Positions 34,486 through 46,619 of a stretch of 64,000 nt of DNA are shown here, in pieces; position 1 is the first letter of the stretch, and the number at the start of each line of letters is the position of its first letter. Below the pieces are notes generated by a model. That model did no database searches. It was not told where the DNA came from and was given only the letters and a program-made list of their open reading frames with translations. The DNA comes from Actinoplanes campanulatus (GTDB lineage: Bacteria > Actinomycetota > Actinomycetes > Mycobacteriales > Micromonosporaceae): contig NZ_BMPW01000017.1 of assembly GCF_014647795.1 (NCBI RefSeq), positions 124,001 to 188,000 of the forward strand, read 5' to 3'. Both the position numbers and the translations under genes were made by a program.

Positions 34486-37400
34486 CCCGCACCGTCACTT
34501 TCGGTCATGGCGTACGCCTCCGCGAAGTTCGCCTGGATGCGCTGCCAGTTCGTCCGTTGCCGGAGCGCGAGCTGGCCGACGGTCAGCTCGCGGTCCTCGC
34601 CGCTCTCCAGCCGGAACAGCATCCCGACCGGCTGGTTGAGGGCGGACTCCGGGATCGCCGCGACGCTGCCGTCCCAGACCCGGCCGGGAAGCTGGGACTG
34701 CAGGTGCCGGATGTAGCCCAGCGGGCCGAGGCCGTTCTGCGCGGTGAACTCGGCGCGCAGCCAGTCGTGGAACGCCTCGGTGCCGATCGTACCGACCATC
34801 TCGCTCGGGTCACCCAGCCGGCGGAACGCTCCGATGTGGCCCGACATCTGCACCGAGGTGACCGTGCTGTCGTCGCTGCTCGTGCCGCGCGGCGCCCGGC
34901 TGCTGGTGATGATCGGGGGGTGCAGCACGTACCGGGTGGGTGAGCGCAGCGTGTTCTGCGCGGTGATCCAGCGCAGCCCGTTGCGGATGTCGCCGGTGGA
35001 CGCGGCGTTGATCGCCGCCTCGACCACGCGCGGGATGAAACCGGTCGTGATCCACTCGTGGTGGGCCGGTTCGACGTTACGGAACAGTCCCTTCACGTAG
35101 TTCTTGGTGGCCGCGCTCGCGTTCCAGACGGCCAGGAACTGCGACCAGGTGACGCCACCGGAGGTGCCGGGCGAGACCATCTGGCGCAGGAACGTCCCGA
35201 TGCCACCGGCGACCATGATCGCGCTCTTGATCAGGGGGTTCACGGTGTCGCCGGGGATACCCAGGAACGAACCCCACCGGCCGCCGGCGGTGATGAAGCT
35301 CATCGTCTGGATCTGCTCGCGCAGGGCCGCGTTGTCGTCCGCCTTCACCACGTCGAGGCCGTGCCGTTTCATGCGGGCGACCGCGTCGTCGCCGAGCGCC
35401 CGGATGAACTCGCTCCGTACGGTGTGCGCGGGGTCCGGCGAGTCGGTCTCGAACGCGTGGTTCTTGAACGTGCCCGACGCGGCGCTGCGCGGGTTCGACT
35501 GGCTGCCGACCAGGAACCAGGGCAGCAGTTGCTGGTGGGTGCGGGACCGGCCGAGGTACGAGGCGCCGCTCGCCTCCTCGAGCAGGGCCCGCGACCACAG
35601 CGGCGTGGTGCCGTCCGGCACCAGCATCGGCCGGGTCACCGTCGATTCCCACTGGTCCTTGACGGTGGTCGCGTACGACGAGCCGTGCCCCTGGATGTTG
35701 GCCGCGATGTCCCGCAGGTACACGGCCGGGTCGCGCTCCTCGAACAGCTCGAAGACCTCGCGCAACAGGCCGGCCAGCGATCGCTGCCGCCCTTCCAGGG
35801 AGTTGTCGTCCGGTGGCTCGGTGGCGTCGGTGGGGTTACGGCCGGCCTCCTCGAACGCGGCGGCGAGCGCATCGGCGTCGGCGTCCAGCCGGGTGAGCGT
35901 CGCGTCCAGCTCGTCGAGTTTGGCCTCGGCTGCGGTACGCTCCTCGGCGCTCTCCATGCCGGACAGCCTGCCGCGCCATTCGGCGATCTTGTCGCGGATC
36001 GCCGTCGGCGCCGAGGCGACCATCAGAGTGGCGTCGTCGCCGGCCCGGTCGATCCAGGTGCGGTGGCTCTCGTGCGCGGCGCTGAACCGTACGGTCGTGC
36101 CGAGCTCGTCGTCGTTGTGGTGGCCGTCGCCCTCCTCCCCGCCGATGCCGAGGCGGCGCAGCAGGGCCCGGCCGCGCTCGGCGAGGAAGCCGATGACGCG
36201 GTCCAGCACCCGGTAGACCACGGTCTGCAGGCGGGTGATCACATCGGCCACCTCGCCCGGCAGCCCGCCCAGGTGCAGCAGGCCGGCAAGGAAGTCGATG
36301 ACCGGCGGGATCAGCGAGGCGAGCGCGCGTTCGACGGCCGTGGCGAGCCCGCCGATGTTGCCGGCGATGACGTCGGCCATCCCGTTCACCACCGCCTCGA
36401 CGAACCGGAAGACGCGCGCGGCGTTGCGGAAGATCCAGGAGCACACCTGGTAGATCAGGTCGATCGCCTGGGCGATGGCGCCGACCGGGTTGAGCATGCC
36501 GATGACCCGTACGACGACCTGCTGGATGAGGGTCTCGATCAGGTACTCGACGGCCGCCTCGAGGATCGTGTCGACGATGTTCTCCGCGGTGAGCTGCTCC
36601 TTGACCAGCTCGACCAGACCCTCCGGGCCCTTCTCGATCAGCACCGAGACGAGCTGCCAGGCCGCCTCGATGACCTCGACGGCGGTCGGGCCGATGTGGC
36701 GGACCAGGATCTCGCGTACCCGGGCCCAGGTGATGCCCATCAGCTGGAGGGCGAAGGTGAACAGCGAGCCCGCGGAGAAGTCGCGGGGCATCGGGATCGG
36801 CGTCTGCAGACCCGAGAACAGCCAGTCCCAGAACCCGCGCAGCACATGGGTGCCGAAGTTGTCGAAGAACTGCTGGAAGCCCTGCTTGACGCCGGCAACC
36901 AGGTTGTTGATGAAGTTCTCCGGATCGTCCGCGATGTCGGAGATGACCTGCTCGATCCGGGCGATCAGCGCCCAGAAGGCGGCCGGCGGGATGCCGACCA
37001 GCCGCAGCAGGCCGTTGATGATCGCGCGGACCGGGTCGTCGATGAACTCCTCGATCGCCGCGATCACTTGGCCGATGAGCCCGCCGGCCTCGTCCCGCCG
37101 CGCCTGCGCCTCGGCGTGCACCTCGTTGACCGCGGTGATCGCCCGCTGGGACACGTCCCTGACGAAGCTCGTCTGCGCGCCGGTGACCCGTTGGCTCAGG
37201 CCGTCGAGCATCCCGCCGAACCGGGCGCGCTCCTGCGCCGCCCACTCCGGGAACTCGGCCTCCATCTGCTGGAACGCCGTGTCGATCTCGGTACGGGCAT
37301 GGCGGATCAGCGCCTGGGCCGCGGCGCCGACGCCGTTGACGTCGCTGGAGATGTCGAGGAGCAGCTCGCCGACGCCGTCGCCGAAGGCCCGTTCGGCCCG

Positions 37401-39457
37401 GTTGTACTCGTCGGTCACCCAGTCGGGCAGGCCGGCCACGTAGTCACCGACCGCGACGATCGTGCCGATCACGCCCTCGTGGCGTTCGTCGATCCAGCGC
37501 TCGACCCGGTCGAGCGAGTCGTGGAAGTCCTGCGAGAGCCGGGCGAGCCCGGCCTCCCAGCGCGCGATGGCCGTCCGGCCGAGCGGCTCGAGCAGCTGGT
37601 CGACCTGGCGCTGGGCGTCGTCGAAGATCTGCTGGGCGTGCCGTGACACCGACTCGCGGGTCTGTTCCTCGGTGCCGACCATCCCGGTCTGCCCGGCGCG
37701 GACCGCGGTGACGGTGCCGGACCGGGCAGACCGCATCGCGGCGACGGCCTGGAGCTGGAGCTGCGCCATGTCGGCCTGCGCCGAGTCGATGGCCTGCTGC
37801 TGCTCGGCCTGGATCTGCTGCGGGGTGCGCTGTGCCGCCTCGCCGAGCCCGGTCCGCGCGTCCCGGGCCTGCCCGAACGGCCCGTCCGGGATCTCCCGGG
37901 TCACCGGGGTGTCGATGCCGGAGCCGGCGATGCGCTGGTCGGTGGCGGCGACATCGGCGTCGAGCGAGGTGTTCTCCGGCGGGATCGGGTCGGGCGCGAC
38001 CGATGCCGCGTCCACGCCCATGCCGGCCGATGTCGGGGCCGGCTGCGCGATGGGGGCGGGGGTGAGCGCCGGGGCGCCGGCCGGTGGCGTGGCCATCGCG
38101 TCGTACGCGCCGCTGACCTGGTTGACCTCGCCCTGGACCGAGCCGGTGACGGTGGCGCCGGCGTTCTGCGCCTGCCGCGTCGGATCGGTCTCGAGCAGCT
38201 CGTCCTCGTCCTCGGGGCGGTTCTCGCGGATCGCGGTGCGGATGCGGTCGACCAGTGCGACGATCTCCGGGCTGGGCGCCGGACGCTCCCCCAGCTCGGC
38301 GGCGAGTTGCTCGCGGGCCCGCGCGGCGGTCTCGGCGGCCGGCTCGGTGACGGCGCCGCGCGAGCCGGCTACGTCGGCGTCGGCTGACGGCAGGTCGCGC
38401 GCCGAGCGGGCGGCACCGCCGGCACCGGCCCGGACGCCGCCACCGCGCGCCGCGGCGGCGGGGGTCAGGTCGCTCGGCGGCTCGGGCATGATCAGCTCGA
38501 CCGGCGGGCGCGTCTCGGCGGGAGCCTCCTCGGCGGCGACTGCCACGTCCGGAGTCGGCGTGGTCGTCTCCGGAGCCGGCGGGGCCGGTTCCTCCGCGGC
38601 CGGGGCGGGAACAGGCTCGGGCGCGGGCTGAGGTGCGGCCTCCGGGAGGCTCGGCGCCGGCGCCTCGGCAGCCGGCGCCGCTGCCGGGGATGGTGACGCC
38701 GGTCGCGCCGCGCCGGGCTCGCCCGTCACCGCGCCCACGAGACCGGCGAGGGCGGCCCGGATCGCGGCGTCGAGCACGCGGAGGGTGTCCGGGCTGTCGA
38801 CGCCGTAGATGCCCGGTGCGAAGAACAGGTCGTCGTCCGTCACGAACGCCGGCGCGCCGGCCACCGGGACTCCCGCGTGCACTCGCAGCGGCGAGGTGTC
38901 CACGTTCAGCAGTCCCCGGTAGACCTCGGCGAGGCGCGGGCTGAGCGGCTCGCCCTCGGGAACCGCACCGGTCGGCAGGTGGATGTCGACGTGCGGGCCG
39001 TCGCGCCGCGCGTCCATCCCCTCGCGTGGGGTCCACGTGACGTCACCGGGCAGGGTTCGCAGGTCCATCGCGACGGCGGTGCCGCGCAGGGTGATCGCCG
39101 GCCCGGTGAGCGGTGCCCGGGGGCTCCAGCCCTCGACCCGCCAGCCGACCGTGCCGAGGTCGAGGCCGAGCAGCTGCACCCGGGCGCGCATCTCGACGGT
39201 GCCGTCGAGCGAGCCGTCCGGGCGGAAGCCGGCCCGGCCGGTGAGGTCCGCGAACGGCACCCGGCCGCTGAGCACGACCTGGCCGCCGGTCAGGCCCCAC
39301 TCCCCCTGCACCGCCCGCAGGCCACCGGCGGTGACCCCGGTGAGCTCCACCACGGTCGCCTGCGCCGATGGGCGGGGCACGCTGGTCAGCAACCGCTGCG
39401 CGTCGGTGGCGCTGCGGGTGGCCGGCGCCGGCTCCGGACCGGCCCGGACGGCGGCGG

Positions 39458-39461
<4 letters not shown>
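34482..39461 (-). CDS. Giant eCIS-associated protein, candidate effector/toxin
   Basis: A 1659-aa protein, the largest in the locus. In order: a beta-rich domain (1-200), a low-complexity Pro/Ala/Glu spacer (about 240-490), charged coiled helices (about 540-770: QAEQQQAIDSAQADMAQLQL, ERWIDERHEGVIGTIVAVGD), long amphipathic/hydrophobic helices (about 770-1110: LNPVGAIAQAIDLIYQVCSW, GNIGGLATAVERALASLIPP), then a HESHRTWIDRAGDDATLMVAS block and a C-terminal domain (about 1200-1659) of unknown type with HHEWI. The hydrophobic helix block is like that in large eCIS-core-type proteins, suggesting membrane insertion or pore formation. No HExxH protease motif of DUF4157 is present. ATG 39461 overlaps the ATPase stop. 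Could alternatively be a structural protein, but a tape-measure-family gene already exists. Confidence 0.7.
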
Positions 39462-40764
<1,303 letters not shown>

Positions 40765-40768
<4 letters not shown>

Positions 40769-41973
40769 GGCCGGAACCTCACCGACAGCGGCCGCGACCA
40801 GGGAAGCCTCAGCAGCCCGACCGGATAGGGCAGGCGCGGGAACACCACGTCGAGCGGGTGGGTGGCGGCGAGCAGCAGCACCGGGTCGCGGTCGGTGTCG
40901 ACAAGGCCCCGCCGGGCGATCCAGGCACCGCGGATGAACGCCGGGGTGGAGCGCTCGAATCCGGGGATCAGCGCGGTGAACGAGGCGAGCACGCCGAGCG
41001 CGGACTGCGCCACCTCGGGCGCGTGGGCCGGCGGATGCCGCCGGCGCGGACCGGCGCAGATCGGGGCGGGCCGGCCGGCGAGCAGCCGCACCAGCGGGTC
41101 GTCGGCGAGGGTGCGGTCGTCCGGGTCGACGACGGCCGCGAGCGCCGCCTCGCGGACGTCGAGCGGGTCCAGTTCGGGGTGCAGCCCCTCGGCACGGCGG
41201 CAGTGCTCCGCCAGCCACGGATAGAGCAGCACGAGACCGGCCGCCCGGGTCACGGTGGCCAGGTCGACCGCGGTGGCGTGCGGGGCGGCGAGATCGGCCA
41301 GTCCAGCGACGGCGGCGAGCACCTCGGTCTCCCGCCGGGGCCGGTCGTCGGGCGTGGGAGCCGAGGTGGGCCCGGAGGGAAGGGGCGCCACCGGTGTGGG
41401 CGCCGGTGGATGGCCACCGTCGGCAGGTGAGGGCCCGTCCGTGGCGGGCGGCACGCCGAGAGCACTGCCCAGCCGGGTCATCAGAGCCACCCATTCCGGT
41501 GGCCCGGCCGCGGCCGCGACGGCCCTGGCGACCGCGGCGTCGGACAGGGTCAGCAGGGCCCGCGGCAGCGCATCGGCACCGCGGTGACCGCCGGCCCGGC
41601 CGGCGGCGGGATCGGCGGCAGCGGCAGCGGCGAGCCAGGCCCGGGCCGCGGCGAGCACCGTCGGCGCCCCGGTCACCGGCAGCGGCGCGTGCTCGGCGGC
41701 CGGTGTGACCGGCGTGACCGGGCGGCGGGTCCGGCCGTCGCCCGCGGCCAGCACGCGGGCCCGGATGGCGTCGGCCCACAGCACCGCCAGCGTCTCGTCG
41801 TCGCACCCGTCGATGTCGACCGCCAGGCGCACCTCGACCCGGTCGACGACGACGTCGTCCACATCGGCCAGGGCGCGGTCCAGTGCGGCGGGGAGCATCC
41901 GGGCCGCCACCCGCGCCAGCCGGCCCGCGTGCGGGCCGCGGATGCGCAGGATGCCGACCGCGACGTCGGTCAT
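40765..41973 (-). CDS. Contractile injection system tape-measure family protein
   Basis: A 402-aa protein assigned to the CIS tape-measure-type family by its C-terminal half: AAGLVLLYPWLAEHC, then TRDPVLLLA-like block and the closing LPYPVGLLRLPWSRPLSVRF, which matches the family end motif. The middle (about 100-225) is Ala/Pro-rich and variable. At about 400 aa it is shorter than long-tail tape measures, suggesting short particles if it truly sets length. ATG 41973 overlaps the fibre gene stop. Confidence 0.8.
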
Positions 41974-44144
41974 CCCAGTAGCCCGGACAGCTGCCGCAGC
42001 TGCGCGTCGAGCCGCTCGCCGAGGTCGGCGCCGGCCCCGGAGACCTTGACCATCTCGCTCACCGTGCCCAGCAGTTCGAGCGTCGCGGCACTGATGACCT
42101 GCGGGTTGTCGGTGGCGATCGCGGCCGAGAGCCGGGCCTGCGAGCGCTCGGCCACCGCCGTACGCTCGCGCAGGTCCTTGTTGGTGGCGCTGAGCTGCCG
42201 CATGGCGGCGATGGTGGTCTCGGTGAAGTCGGCGATGCCCTTGCCGACGGTGGCGTTGACGCCGGAGACGGACTTCCCGCCGACCTGGATCTTCTCCAGC
42301 AGCTCCACCTTGGCCTCCACGCCCGCGATGCGCTCCGCGTGCTTGGACACCTCGCTGACCTTCGACTCGACCCCGGAGATCCGCTCGCCGTGCTTGGACA
42401 CCTCCTTGACCGTGGACTCGACGCCGGCGATCCGCTCGCCGTGGCCGGCCACCTCGCCGAACTGGGACTCGATCGTGGCGATGCGTTCACCGTGGCCGCT
42501 GAACTCGTCGTACCTCGATTCGACGGTGCCGATCCGGGCGCCGAAGCCGCCCTGGTCGAAGGCGCCGCCCTTGTACGCGTTGAAGTCCGTACGCAGTTGG
42601 CTGAGGTTGGTCCCGAGCCCGGTGAGGCCGGCCTGCATGGCGGCGAAGCGGCTCTCCACGGTGGCGCCGACGGCGCGCAGCTCGTCCGCGGCCGCCTTCG
42701 CCTCGGCGGCGGCGCCGATGGCCGCGGGCAGCGCGGATCCGACGTCGCGGGTGTTGCGAACCGCCGACACCCGCCCGGTGGCCACCACCGTCCCGGCGGA
42801 GTTCACGGTGAGGACGAGCGTGTCCGAGGGGCTGAAGCCACCCGCCGGCAGGTAGCCGGCGATCCGGCCCTCCTCACCGAGGTTGATGATCTTGATGTCG
42901 GCGACGCCGCGCTTGCTCTCGATCTCGGTGGCGAGCAGATCCTTGACCGCGCTGCCCGGATAGCCCACGTACCCGCTGACGCCGATGACGCCGTCGGCGA
43001 AATGGTTCCACCCCTCGGTGTCGTACACGATCCAGGGTTTGTCCCAGTGGGTGTCCGGCGGATTCCAGACCGGGACCAGCGGGTCGTCGATGAACACCTC
43101 GTGCCAGCGGTCGGGGATCTGCCGCGGCGGCATGTAGACGTGTATGCATCTCCCGCCGATGAGGACCGAGCCCTCGGGACAGAACCTCACCGGCGGCAGC
43201 GTTCCACCGCCGGCGGGCGGCGGCTGCGGCGGCGCGTACCCGGCCAGCAGGGCCTCGAGTTCGGAACGGTACCGGCCTGCGGGGTCGGTGCAGGTGCCGC
43301 CCAGGAACGCCTCGGTCAGCCCGCGCGGCGGCTCCCAGGCGTGCCGGTACCGGCAGTCGAACACCCAGTCGCCGCCGACCTGGCTCAGCCAGCCGAGGAC
43401 GACGCCGGGGCGGGTGGTGGTGCGCTCGCCGGAGAGCCGCAGCAGCGCCTCGACCCGCAGCAGGTCGAGCGTCGCGAAGAGCACCATGTTGAGCCAGCCG
43501 GCCTTGTAGCCCTTGGCGCCCGCCAGGTCGGCGGCGGCGATGGAGGTGGCCTGCAACCTGGCGATGAGCCCGGTGGCGACCAGTGGGCTGGTGCCGTTGG
43601 TGAGCCGGGTCGCGATCGCGTCGCGCAGGGTGTTGTACGAGTTGACCGGCGTCGAGTCCAGGTTGAGCGCGACGGGTTGCGCGCTGAGCAGCGGGTCGGC
43701 CGAGAAGTCCATCCGGGTGCCGGTCACCCGCCCCGCGACGGTACGCAGGACGACGCCCCGGGTGTGCAGCTCGGCGTGCCCGGCGCAGCCCGCCTCACCG
43801 CAGTCGGGGACCGGCTCGATGGTGTCGCTCGCCTCCAGCACGACGCTGAAGCCACCCGGCACGGTCGTGATGAAGTCGTACGAGGGCGTCATGGTGGCCG
43901 GGGGCAGCGGGACGGACCCGGCCGCCGGCATCGGCAGCGGCTCACCGGTCTGGTCGACCGCGAGACCGGGCTGGATCGTCAGTGTCGATCCCGAGACGAC
44001 ACCGCCGAGGCCGAAGTTGACGCCGAAGCCGACCGCGCGGCCGACGAGCCGGTCCCGGCGGTACTCGTGCGCCCGCAGCAGGTTCAGGTCGGCCGCGGTC
44101 AGGGTCTGGCCGCTCGCGAAGACGGGGTACTGGTTGTCGGACAT
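41970..44144 (-). CDS. Fibre- or baseplate-associated protein with coiled-coil repeats
   Basis: A 724-aa structural protein. The N-terminus (ASGQTLTAADLNLLRAHEYR) resembles tail proteins that dock on baseplates; the middle is beta-rich with several Cys and ends in a Pro/Gly region around 300-330. Residues about 530-620 hold five 17-residue repeats of the type GERIAGVESTVKEVSKH, a trimeric or dimeric coiled-coil shaft, followed by a helical tip. Position after tail protein I suits a receptor-binding fibre (Afp13/Pvc13 role), but the repeat is near the C-terminus. ATG 44144, two bases from the previous stop. Confidence 0.68.
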   Translation of the reverse strand: MSDNQYPVFASGQTLTAADLNLLRAHEYRRDRLVGRAVGFGVNFGLGGVVSGSTLTIQPGLAVDQTGEPLPMPAAGSVPLPPATMTPSYDFITTVPGGFSVVLEASDTIEPVPDCGEAGCAGHAELHTRGVVLRTVAGRVTGTRMDFSADPLLSAQPVALNLDSTPVNSYNTLRDAIATRLTNGTSPLVATGLIARLQATSIAAADLAGAKGYKAGWLNMVLFATLDLLRVEALLRLSGERTTTRPGVVLGWLSQVGGDWVFDCRYRHAWEPPRGLTEAFLGGTCTDPAGRYRSELEALLAGYAPPQPPPAGGGTLPPVRFCPEGSVLIGGRCIHVYMPPRQIPDRWHEVFIDDPLVPVWNPPDTHWDKPWIVYDTEGWNHFADGVIGVSGYVGYPGSAVKDLLATEIESKRGVADIKIINLGEEGRIAGYLPAGGFSPSDTLVLTVNSAGTVVATGRVSAVRNTRDVGSALPAAIGAAAEAKAAADELRAVGATVESRFAAMQAGLTGLGTNLSQLRTDFNAYKGGAFDQGGFGARIGTVESRYDEFSGHGERIATIESQFGEVAGHGERIAGVESTVKEVSKHGERISGVESKVSEVSKHAERIAGVEAKVELLEKIQVGGKSVSGVNATVGKGIADFTETTIAAMRQLSATNKDLRERTAVAERSQARLSAAIATDNPQVISAATLELLGTVSEMVKVSGAGADLGERLDAQLRQLSGLLG

Positions 44145-44146
44145 GC

Positions 44147-44998
44147 CTACTCTCCCGGCGTGTCGGTGGGCAGGAGGCCGACATCGAGCCGGTCGATCGG
44201 GCGGCCCTCGTCGATGCACTCGTAGATGTGGATGCCATTGGCGTGGCTGACGACGGACACCACGGAGCAGAGCAGCCCGTTGAGGTCCGCCTGGTAGTTC
44301 GCGACGGCCGCCGCGTACGCGGTGACCTGCGGTCCGGTCGGGTCGGCCGGCAGGGTCGGCGGGGTGGCCAACACCACGCTCGCGAACAGATTCGGATCGA
44401 CGAAGCAGACCCGGATGTCCACGTGCGCCGGCGCGTACCGGTCGACGAAGTCGGCGACCTCCTCGCGCCGGCCCCACGGCGCGAAATCGGTGGTGCCGGG
44501 CACGAACAGCGTCGCCGTGTACGGCCGGCCGGTGATCCCGGCACCCGGGGCCTTGTAGTGCTCCAGCAGGTAGGGCAGGTTGGGCGTGGACACCCCGAAG
44601 TAGAGCGTGAACCAGCTCAGGAAGCCGCGCGGCGTGCCCCGCCGGCGCCACAGCCGGGCGGACCGGGCCAGGTACTCGCGCCGCCGGGTCAGGCCGGCCT
44701 CGTCCCGGCCCCAGCTCGCCGGAAACGCGAAGCTCGCCCACGACGCCACCTGGTCGTACGTGTCGAGGTACGCGGCCAGCAGCGCGTCGGCGCCGGCGTC
44801 GTAGGGCAGGTCGTCCGGCCAGCGGAGCACGGCGTCCGGCCCGAGCGTCAGCGGCAGGTCCTCCAGCCGCTCGACGATCGCGTGGTTGAGCTCGTCGGCC
44901 AGCCCCAGGTACGCGTCCACCTGCGCGAACGAGACCGCATCGTCCTGGTACACGGCGGGCAGCTGCGCCGCGAGCCGGGTGTAGTCCGGGCTACGCAT
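44147..44998 (-). CDS. Phage tail protein I-like baseplate protein
   Basis: A 283-aa baseplate component of the P2 gpI/tail-protein-I type. YTRLAAQLPAVYQDD at the start and REYLARSARLWRRRGTPRGFLSWFTLYFG in the centre are characteristic. In P2-like tails gpI joins gpJ at the baseplate rim. ATG 44998 lies inside the last codons of the second J gene (8-base overlap). Confidence 0.82.
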   Translation of the reverse strand: MRSPDYTRLAAQLPAVYQDDAVSFAQVDAYLGLADELNHAIVERLEDLPLTLGPDAVLRWPDDLPYDAGADALLAAYLDTYDQVASWASFAFPASWGRDEAGLTRRREYLARSARLWRRRGTPRGFLSWFTLYFGVSTPNLPYLLEHYKAPGAGITGRPYTATLFVPGTTDFAPWGRREEVADFVDRYAPAHVDIRVCFVDPNLFASVVLATPPTLPADPTGPQVTAYAAAVANYQADLNGLLCSVVSVVSHANGIHIYECIDEGRPIDRLDVGLLPTDTPGE

Positions 44999-46619
44999 CG
45001 CCGCACCGCCCGGTCAGCGCGAGCCGTACGGTCAGGCAGTTCGCCGCGGCGAGCACCGGGACGGCGTTGGGTGGGATCGGCAGACTGCCGGCGGACTGCG
45101 GCAGGAACGACGGGTCCCCCTGGACCTTCATGGCCAGCAGCTCCACCCCCCAGACGTCGGGGTTGCCGGCCATCGCGTCGACCACTTCGGTGAACCGGAT
45201 CGGTTCGCCGGGGGCCCAGCCGCCGGCCGGCTGGTCGATGCGCGGCCAGGGGCCGTCGACGACCGGCTCGGCGGCCGGCGGGCCGGGCTCCGGCTCGTCG
45301 CGGGCGAACAGCGCGGCGATCCGGCCCCGCACGTCGGCGATCACCGCGTCCCGGTCGATGCCGACCGGGCCGACCAGCGTGGCCTGCACCAGGATCGGCG
45401 CTTCGGCGAGCAGGCCCGCCCCCACCTCGTCGCCGATGACCCGGCGCGGCGCGAGGTCGTCGACGTCGTCGCGCCAGTCCGGGAACGGCGCGCCCGCCTC
45501 CGGGCCGATCGCCGCGGTGAGCACGGCGCGCAGGAAGCCGTCCGAGTTGCCGGTGCCCGTGATCCGCTCGACGATCAGCGTCACGGCGGGCGCCTGCGGG
45601 TCGGCGGCGATCTCCGGCGTGGCGCCGGTGGGCAGCCCGTTCCAGGCGATGCCCGGCAGGCGGCCCGGCACTGCCCAGGCCCGGCCGACGCCGGGGTGCG
45701 CACGGGCTCGCCGGGCGTAGTCGCCGGCCGTCACCGGCTCGCTGGTCAGCGCCTGGATCGGATGCGGCGGCCAGATCAGCGACCGGCCCCCGGGGTCCTC
45801 GAGATGTTCGGGCAGCATGCCCGGCGGCTGCCCGGCCACCGCCATCGCCAGGTCGGCCTCGGTGGCGTCGAGGTCGGCGGCGGCGAGCACGGCGCGGATG
45901 GCCGGTGCGGTCATCGCCGTGGCCGCCCGTACCTCGTCGAGCCGGGCGACCAGCGCCTCACGCGACAACCGCCGGCGTTCGCGCCGCACCACCGCGGCGA
46001 TCTCCTCGGGCCACAGCGGCAGCGTGTGGCGCAGCGTCGCGGCGGCTCGCGCGTCCCGGGCCGCGACGGTGCCCCCACCGGCGCGCTCGGCGGCGACGGC
46101 CTCGGCGACGATGTCCGTCTGTTCCTGGGCGATCCGCCGGACCAGCCGTCCCCGCAGCAGCGTGACCACGGCCGGCCGCTGCGGCGCGGTGAACACGCCG
46201 GCCCACGGCGGCTTGGACAGCAGCGCCACCGCGTCCGCCTGCGAGGCCGCGGCCCGGACCAGCGACTCCAGCGTGGTCGCCGAGCCCGGCGCGGACGCCG
46301 CGAGCGCACCGGCGATCGCGGTGAGCGAGCCGGCCGGGATCGTGCCGTGCCAGTGCCGGTCGGTGTCGGGCGCGAAGGAGCGGGCCTCCAGCGGCCAGGC
46401 CTCCATTCGCCGCTGCGCCACCCGGTAGTGCAGGTCGGCCAGTCCGAACGCGGCCGACTCGGCGAGCGTGACGCCGGGGTCGACCGGGTTGTGGTCGGTC
46501 CAGGACGGGGGCGTCTCGGCGCCGAGGCGGGCCATGACCCGGGCACGGATCGTCTCCCAGTCGGCATCCGGTGGCTCCGGCACGAACGCCGTCAGGGGCG
46601 CCGCCGGTGGGTTGGTCAT
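44991..46619 (-). CDS. Baseplate J-like protein 2 (Afp12-like)
   Basis: A 542-aa wedge protein. DHNPVDPGVTLAESAAFGLADLHYRV near 40-65 and the later PVTAGDYARRARAHPGVGRAW, VTLIVERITG and a C-terminal domain with PNAVPVLAAANCL match the second, more divergent J protein of contractile injection systems. It should form heterodimeric wedges with the preceding J protein. ATG 46619 overlaps the first J gene stop. Confidence 0.82.
   Translation of the reverse strand: MTNPPAAPLTAFVPEPPDADWETIRARVMARLGAETPPSWTDHNPVDPGVTLAESAAFGLADLHYRVAQRRMEAWPLEARSFAPDTDRHWHGTIPAGSLTAIAGALAASAPGSATTLESLVRAAASQADAVALLSKPPWAGVFTAPQRPAVVTLLRGRLVRRIAQEQTDIVAEAVAAERAGGGTVAARDARAAATLRHTLPLWPEEIAAVVRRERRRLSREALVARLDEVRAATAMTAPAIRAVLAAADLDATEADLAMAVAGQPPGMLPEHLEDPGGRSLIWPPHPIQALTSEPVTAGDYARRARAHPGVGRAWAVPGRLPGIAWNGLPTGATPEIAADPQAPAVTLIVERITGTGNSDGFLRAVLTAAIGPEAGAPFPDWRDDVDDLAPRRVIGDEVGAGLLAEAPILVQATLVGPVGIDRDAVIADVRGRIAALFARDEPEPGPPAAEPVVDGPWPRIDQPAGGWAPGEPIRFTEVVDAMAGNPDVWGVELLAMKVQGDPSFLPQSAGSLPIPPNAVPVLAAANCLTVRLALTGRCGDA

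Noticed and set aside
35058-37646. 862-codon plus-strand ORF opposite the giant eCIS protein
   Set aside because: Asp/Val/Gly/Arg-rich shadow; the opposite strand shows the coherent helical protein and operon overlaps.
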